From NCBI GenBank assembly GCA_934045905.1, contig OW203768.1, positions 28,797,060-28,861,059 on the forward strand: a stretch of 64,000 nt of DNA, written 5' to 3'. How positions within the stretch are numbered: position 1 is the stretch's first letter; each line of letters opens with the position of its first letter. A program made the translations under genes and the position numbers. Source of the stretch: Leuctra nigra (lineage: Eukaryota > Arthropoda > Insecta > Plecoptera > Leuctridae). Positions 58,149 to 64,000 of this stretch are shown piece by piece. The notes beneath the pieces were generated by a model that had not been told where the DNA came from, did no database searches, and saw only the letters and a list, made by a program, of their open reading frames with translations.

Positions 58149-60457
58149 ATCTACATCGAAATATAGTTAGGCTATATTTTTTTTATTTTTTATACGTACA
58201 CTCCCCCAAATAATAAATGGTACTCCGTTTTGCGGCTATGTCCTTTCACCGTAAACGATTTTAATAGGTACCCTGTAGAGTGAGAGAGCGCGATAGTTGA
58301 TGTGCGAGTGAGAAGAAAGATTGACGAGAGGTTGTCAGGCATCTCACTCACAAGTAGTCTTGTCTCGCTTGCACTTGGTACTAACTGGGGTGGTTCATGC
58401 CGAGTTGTTTTCTGATGGAGTGGGGTGAGGTGAACTAAAATAGATAACGATGTCAATAACTGCTACCTGCAGAAGATCCTCGATTGATTCAATGCTCGAA
58501 CTGCCCTCGCCGTGGTTTACCGTGAATGAATTACACTGATATTTCCAAAATGTTCGAATGTAGTATTTTCAAGGGTTTAATTTTATAGCTTTTTGCATAA
58601 TCATATTGTAATCGTTGAATGAACCTTTCTATTAGAATATTACAAACAACAGAAGAGATGGAGAGAGAAGAAGGCGATTTATATACCGACTATCGACTAT
58701 TTCAAATCCAAATACTCGGTTGATGAAATAGAGGTCATCGGACTAATGATCGGGCACAATATCAGAATGTTGTATTCCTTTTGTAAACGTTTCAATTTAG
58801 TTAAAACATTTATAAAAAAACATTTTAATTTCAGTTTTATAAAATCATTATAGGTATTATGCGAGACCATTTTATTCCAAATTTATAAGCGATTGATCAT
58901 TTGTTCCGATGCCTTTAAATTATACTCCCGGTATTATTAATTTTATTTTATTATCAACCATTTGTACTTATATCTTGCTTCATTGTTAATTATTTGATAG
59001 TTATAGACTTATTCATTATGATAGGAAAGATTCATTATGCTATCATCCTGACTCCACTGGAAGTTTTCCTTAAAACCCAGTATATCATTATTCATTATTA
59101 AATCTTCGATTGTGTAAAACGTGTTACATAATTTTCTATAAAATGATTGGTATTCTGTATATTTTGCAATTTGAATTGACTTCAAACAGATATAAAATAA
59201 TAATAAATGCATTGCTTTGCCAGCAAACTGTCGTGTCAGCTATAGTTCATAAACGACACAAAAGCCTGTTAAATAGCAATGAGTGAAATTTAACATCACA
59301 TTCAAACACCAAAAATATCCACTAAATAGGATAGCGCATTTACTGATAAAAGATGTGTATATAGTGTAGAAGAAAATGTATTCTATAGTTTGCACTTTCA
59401 TCCAGTGTTGAGGAAGTTCCTTTTTAAAATGATATATTTTGAAGTTCAGTTCATGACCAAATATATGAAATTTTGAAAGTACACATTCTTTTATTCAGAA
59501 TTGGGTAATAAAAGTTCTAGTTCCTTAAAAACGAATATAATTTCTTTTGAAATGTCTTCTTTTGACAACATTTAAAAGTTAAAGAAAATTCAAGGGTTAA
59601 ATACTCAAGAGCACCCCATGAACCGCAATTGTTTTCACCATTTTACTCACTAAAATGATATTTATCCACTATTTCACAATTTTATTTGATGATAATATTA
59701 ATTAAGAAGATAATTGATGTGTGTGAAAGATATTAGTATATAGGGCTGTGCGAGTTTGAAATTTTTCAGGTCGAGCAAGATCGAGAATATTTATAGTAGA
59801 AATTCGAAATTACAAAAGAAGGAAACTGCGGTTCGTACGGTTAAAATAAACGTTTGACGTTCACGTTTCTTGTAAACAAATGTGAACGCGTTCACTCAAG
59901 AGTTCCCCAAAAAAGTAGCGCGGTCCTAGTTATTTTTAAAAGTTCCTTCCCCAACACTGCTTTCATTTATAAAATTAAATAATTTATGACTGAATAATTG
60001 CTGTGATAAATGTGATTAATGTGACATTTATATATAATGTGAAATTAAAATGACTAATGAGTTTGTAGTAAATAATTTTCTACACTACAATATAATTATT
60101 TACAATAAACTCATTATTAGTCATTTTAATTTCAAGTAACCATTTGGTCAACTGAGCTTACTATTCTTAATAGACACAAAAGAACTACTTGATTTTGTAA
60201 GTATTAGTTTACAAAACATACTCTTCATAATGCAAGTATTATTCAGGATCAAGTTAAAAAAGGTAAAAAATTACCATGCATTGGCGTTTCAATAAATCTG
60301 TGGTGTAACCAAGGATGACCTAGGTATAACCAGAGAGGTAATCTAGAATTTCTTTTGTATAACAAATTCGAAAATATCACATTAAAACGTACTGTTTGAT
60401 GATCCTACCTTTGTAATGAAAGAAGAAATGCAGTTACGATTTTATCTTCATGTATAA
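58149..60457. other. No gene recognised
   Basis: AT-rich sequence between the family F copy and the piggyBac element. It contains one hairpin at 60041-60133 and a GC-richer patch at 58200-58530 without a convincing exon. Confidence 0.4.
60041..60133. repeat. Inverted repeat with about 38-bp arms
   Basis: GAAATTAAAATGACTAATGA… at 60041-60077 pairs with …TTAGTCATTTTAATTTC at 60094-60133, with a few mismatches and a 16-bp loop. A palindromic MITE remnant or hairpin RNA candidate. Confidence 0.75.
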
Positions 60458-63400
60458 CCCTTTCTAGACGGACGGGACTTCAGAGTCCCGGCTCATGTCC
60501 TAGGCTATATCTTAGCATACACAAATATGTTGGAACTAACAGCCCAACGGGACTCCTCAGTCATGGTTTCAGAATGAATTCAAATATAGTGGGTCCAAGT
60601 AGTTCCTGAGAAAACCGATAGATAGAGTACTTTGTCCATCACTGTGGCGCTCTCATGGCAGAAATTGAAGGCTCAAACAAAATATTTTTTTCCTGTGCGA
60701 ACTGTCACTAGGTAAGTGTTTTTATTTTTGTAACAATTAGTTTAACTATTATAAGTTATTAACAAACATTTGGTTTTGAGTAATATCACCTATAAAATAA
60801 AGAAAATGATTATAATTTCATTAGGACTCTGCAGTCCCGACGGGCATTTGGGTCTGAATGTGATCTTATTTTTGAAACATTTTATAACCCTACTTTTTTA
60901 TGACGTTTTGACTAAACCTTGATTAATTTATTATTTTCACCATTGTATTGTAATTAGATATTAATTTTCTTGTTATATATTTTATTCTTATACCTATTTA
61001 TATTATTGCAGAATTATGCTAACATGTCAACACACGGAACATTTCGGAAGCCCATGTTCAGTGATAGCGAAATCGAATCCGTATTACTTGAAGAAATACC
61101 AGGAGATCAGTATGGTGATACAGACATTGAAGATGATGATGATGATATCCCACTCGACATCGATGCTGACCGAGAGAATATTTTTGATGCAATATTCAAT
61201 GCCGAAGTCGACCGTGAAGCTCGTTCTGCTGATTTGTCTGTCAACGATAACGATGAAATTGAAGAACAGACTGTAGTGATCCAATCTAATGGTGTCACCA
61301 ATGATGTGATACCAGCAGATGTGTCTGCATCTACTTCAATTGTTGATTCTTCCGGTACAACAGCAGGACCTTCGGCAATTCCGGCGAAACCAAAATCAAA
61401 GATACCACCCGTCGTAAATCGGAAATGGAAGAAGCGATCTGTTGATTCTTGGTTACCTGCCTACACTGATCATGTAGTAGTGATGGAAGATTTGTTTGTG
61501 GCATGTGACACTGCCACAGACATATTTCTCACATTGATTGAACCCATCCTTGATGGAATTGTTTACCAAACAAATCTGTATGCAACGCAGAAGAACAAAA
61601 CGATGAATATGAAACGAAACGAGTTACTTGTATTTATTGGGATCAATTTCCTTATGGGATACAACAGATTGCCTTCATGGAAGGACTATTGGTCTACTAG
61701 TCAAGACTTAGGCGTTTCTATTGTCGGCAGTGCAATGAGTAGGAATAGGTTTGACCAAATCTTGACTCTCCTGCATGTCAACGATAACACTCAAGTCCCA
61801 GTAGGAAACAAGGACAAACTGTTAAAATTGAGACCAATGATCACAGGCCTCAACGAATCATTCTCAAATGCAACAAGCGGCAGCCGTGAGTTGAGTATCG
61901 ATGAGTCGATGATATTGTTCAAGGGACGCAGTTCTTTGAAACAATATAACCCGATGAAGCCAATCAAAAGAGGCTACAAGCTCTGGTGTTTGGCGGATCA
62001 AGCAGGCTTTATAATGAAGTTCAAAATATATCAAGGCAAGGAGGAAGAATGCGAAGAGAATGCGTTCAAAGACTTTGGACTCGGAGAACGAGTTGTTCTC
62101 GAACTAACGCAGAAGGAATGGGGAAAGCATCGAAAGTTATATTTCGACAATTTCTTTACATCGCTGCCTCTACTAGAGAAGCTGAAAACCGAACAAACTT
62201 TGGCATGCGGGACGATTCGTTCAAATAGGAAAGGACTGCCAGACAACTTTACAGTGGACAAGTCAATGAAGAGAGGCGATTACGACTATCGTATTTCAAC
62301 TCAGGAGATCGGTGTGTTCAAATGGATGGACAATAAAGCAGTACTCATCGCAACCAACTTCCACGGATCGAAGGATCGTACGACTGTGCAGAGAACACAA
62401 AAGGATGGCACCAAGATGACGGTAAGCTGCCCTTCCGTTATCGAAGACTATAATCGTCATATGGGGGGTGTTGACCACGCAGATCAACTCCGTGCATTAT
62501 ATTGCGTAAGCAGAAAGTCACGGAAATGGTGGCATCGCATCTTCTTCGGCCTTCTTGACATTGCCTTTGTTAATTCTTTCATCATTTATTGCCAACTGCA
62601 TGAAAAAATCACAGTAAAAGAGTTCCGAAGGGCAGCGACTCAAGGGTTGTTAGCCATGGCTCAAACTCGAGGTCCGGGTCGGCTTAGTGCAGACATCCTC
62701 CAGAAAAGGAAGAAAGGAAATGAGAAGAGTGGGCCATCAAAGAGGCGCGGATCATCAGTGTCTGTCCCGAACGACATGCGAATTGGAAATCGTGGGTGCC
62801 ACTGGCCGCAGTTTGTGGCCGCGCGAGGTCGCTGCGAACTGTGCAGCATGTCGTCTATCGAGTCCCGTCCCTTCTCTATGTGCTTACACTGCAAAGTATA
62901 TCTTTGTTGCAACAAGGAGAAGAATTGCTTCGCGAAGTACCACGACATCCAAGTCAAAAGGAAAGAATCGAGAAGACACTGCTCTGCAGTAACTTGTTCT
63001 TTCCGCTTCGATCAATTTATTTTGCGGCAAATATATTTTTATTGCTTCCTTAGAACTGTACATTTTTTAAATAATGTCATCTATTATATTTTCAATTATT
63101 TTGCTCTTTTCAATTTCAAATGTGACAGCAAATCATGAAATGTAAATTTTTCTGTCGGCAGCGATCAACTTATTTTATGCAAATTATTTTTTTATAAATT
63201 AAAATAATCTCATTTAGGTACTACATAGTATTTTTATTTTCTTGTATTTTCCTTTTTTCAATTACAAATGTGCCAATAAGTTGACAAATATAATAAATAA
63301 CGTGTATCACAAGTAAACATGTTTACTCTACTCAATTGCCCGACGGGACTGGCAAGTCCCACCATTAAAAATTAACCTCATTGTTGAAAAAAAAATCTGA

Positions 63401-63494
63401 AAAAATTCACATGTCTCTACTTATAGGTATTAATGAAGTAATCACATAAAACGTGAAATATATATATTTTTTTAATGGGTTGGTCTAGAAAGGG
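60458..63494 (+). mobile_element. piggyBac-type DNA transposon, 3037 bp, flanked by ATAA
   Basis: Inverted termini CCCTTTCTAGAC (60458-60469 and, reversed, 63483-63494) are followed on both sides by ATAA (60454-60457, 63495-63498). Subterminal GGGACT/AGTCCC motifs occur at 60473-60490 (palindrome CGGGACTTCAGAGTCCCG), about 60550, 60825-60842 and 63344-63360. The single gene inside is transcribed left to right. Confidence 0.9.
61024..63138 (+). CDS. piggyBac-family transposase (DDE_Tnp_1_7), 704 aa
   Basis: Cut-and-paste transposase. The start chosen is ATG 61024 (MSTHGTFRKPMFSDSEIESV). The longer open frame to 60970 runs through an acceptor, TATTATTGCAG/AATTATG, which pairs with the donor CACTAG/GTAAGTG at 60711 to give a 5' UTR intron at 60712-61011. 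An acidic N-terminus (about residues 20-60) is followed by the core: ELSIDESMILFKGR (Asp ~293), KLYFDNFFTSLPLLEKL (Asp ~375) and YNRHMGGVDHADQ (Asp ~484). These match the three catalytic Asp of the family in order and spacing. The C-terminus has a basic KRKKGNEKSGPSKRR stretch and a Cys/His cross-brace finger (CELC…CLHCKVYLCC…CFAKYH). About 50 residues after the finger are hydrophobic and AT-rich in codon use, so the ancestral stop may be lost. No internal stops: possibly active. Confidence 0.93.
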   Translation: MSTHGTFRKPMFSDSEIESVLLEEIPGDQYGDTDIEDDDDDIPLDIDADRENIFDAIFNAEVDREARSADLSVNDNDEIEEQTVVIQSNGVTNDVIPADVSASTSIVDSSGTTAGPSAIPAKPKSKIPPVVNRKWKKRSVDSWLPAYTDHVVVMEDLFVACDTATDIFLTLIEPILDGIVYQTNLYATQKNKTMNMKRNELLVFIGINFLMGYNRLPSWKDYWSTSQDLGVSIVGSAMSRNRFDQILTLLHVNDNTQVPVGNKDKLLKLRPMITGLNESFSNATSGSRELSIDESMILFKGRSSLKQYNPMKPIKRGYKLWCLADQAGFIMKFKIYQGKEEECEENAFKDFGLGERVVLELTQKEWGKHRKLYFDNFFTSLPLLEKLKTEQTLACGTIRSNRKGLPDNFTVDKSMKRGDYDYRISTQEIGVFKWMDNKAVLIATNFHGSKDRTTVQRTQKDGTKMTVSCPSVIEDYNRHMGGVDHADQLRALYCVSRKSRKWWHRIFFGLLDIAFVNSFIIYCQLHEKITVKEFRRAATQGLLAMAQTRGPGRLSADILQKRKKGNEKSGPSKRRGSSVSVPNDMRIGNRGCHWPQFVAARGRCELCSMSSIESRPFSMCLHCKVYLCCNKEKNCFAKYHDIQVKRKESRRHCSAVTCSFRFDQFILRQIYFYCFLRTVHFLNNVIYYIFNYFALFNFKCDSKS

Positions 63495-63972
63495 ATAAGT
63501 AGTCACCACAATGTTGTCAAATGACCAGTCAAGTACACATTCTTACAAATGAAATAACATCAAAATAATAATGGTACTAAATTAGAAACTAAGTCAACAG
63601 GTCAATTCCAAACAAATCTTATATCAAAAAATGTTTTCGCATTCTTCTTAGAACACTTCAAGTAGTGATAAAAGGGGCGTCAAACCCCCTTTGCCTCCCA
63701 CCCTCAAAACTGAGTGACAATAAAGCGATTTTGATACGAATAACTTATAACAATGCTCTTAATTACATAAATTAAAACAAATTATCAAAATATTAAATTA
63801 AATGGAATATATAGACTCATTCCAATCTGCCATAAGCAGTAAATGTCCTTCCAATAATGATATCATCATTTATTATATTGATCAATGTTATTTATTTCTT
63901 GGGTAAGGTGAGAAGATTGTCAATCGAAAAGTCGAGTTGTCATTTTATATGATTCAACCGAAGTTTTAAAAA
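63495..63972. other. No gene recognised
   Basis: AT-rich flank of the piggyBac element. TTGTCATTTTATATGATTC near 63938 faintly recalls the end of the MITE at 19880-20012. Confidence 0.35.
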
Positions 63973-64000
63973 CTAGGAAAACGCTCAGTGTAACGCGTTG
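63973..64000 (-). mobile_element. Family G copy, truncated by the window end
   Basis: CTAGGAAAACGCTCAGTGTA then ACGCGTTG is the CTAG end of family G, again preceded by A on the plus strand. The rest lies outside the window. Confidence 0.8.

Noticed and set aside
62031..62992. Other-frame open frames across the piggyBac transposase
   Set aside because: Overlap the 704-residue transposase frame that carries all catalytic motifs.

Overview
The window looks like part of an insect nuclear genome: AT-rich, intron-bearing, and crowded with interspersed repeats. An insect-type odorant receptor, an arthropod-type tRNA SINE, a mariner fragment and a piggyBac element support this. A hemipteran (planthopper-like) source is my inference from the style of the repeats, not something the sequence proves.

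Layout. 2.4-10.9 kb holds a minus-strand short-chain dehydrogenase (retinol-dehydrogenase-like) gene of six exons. Its fourth exon, which carries the catalytic YxxxK motif, sits in 29 tandem copies of a 154-bp unit (3836-8311). 14.5-16 kb is a non-LTR retrotransposon 3' end interrupted by another repeat. 16.3-20.9 kb is a plus-strand odorant receptor gene. 21-41 kb is mostly repeats: two TTAA-bounded elements, hairpin MITEs, two SINE copies, a rearranged mariner, two receptor-like fragments, and two nonautonomous families with CTAG-type ends, one of which is inserted inside a copy of the other. 41.9-52.6 kb is an apparently complete 10.7-kb DNA transposon with inverted CACTCT termini, opposed subterminal repeat arrays and two genes. 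Gene A has seven exons that splice in frame to 651 codons. Gene B is a single 836-codon exon starting 8 nt after the gene A stop. 54.2-58.1 kb has a receptor-like fragment, an ORF1-like protein and a third CTAG-ended element. 60.5-63.5 kb is a near-intact piggyBac element flanked by ATAA rather than TTAA.

How the parts work together. The two transposon genes look like one operational unit (DNA-binding partner plus transposase, by analogy with two-gene cut-and-paste elements). The dehydrogenase and odorant receptor are the only host genes for which I can build near-complete models. The dehydrogenase is compromised: 25 of the 29 exon copies, including the one with the authentic acceptor, read TGA where four copies read GGA.

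Limits: exon boundaries are read by eye from splice consensus and phase. No database search, transcript or alignment was available, and family assignments rest on remembered motifs.
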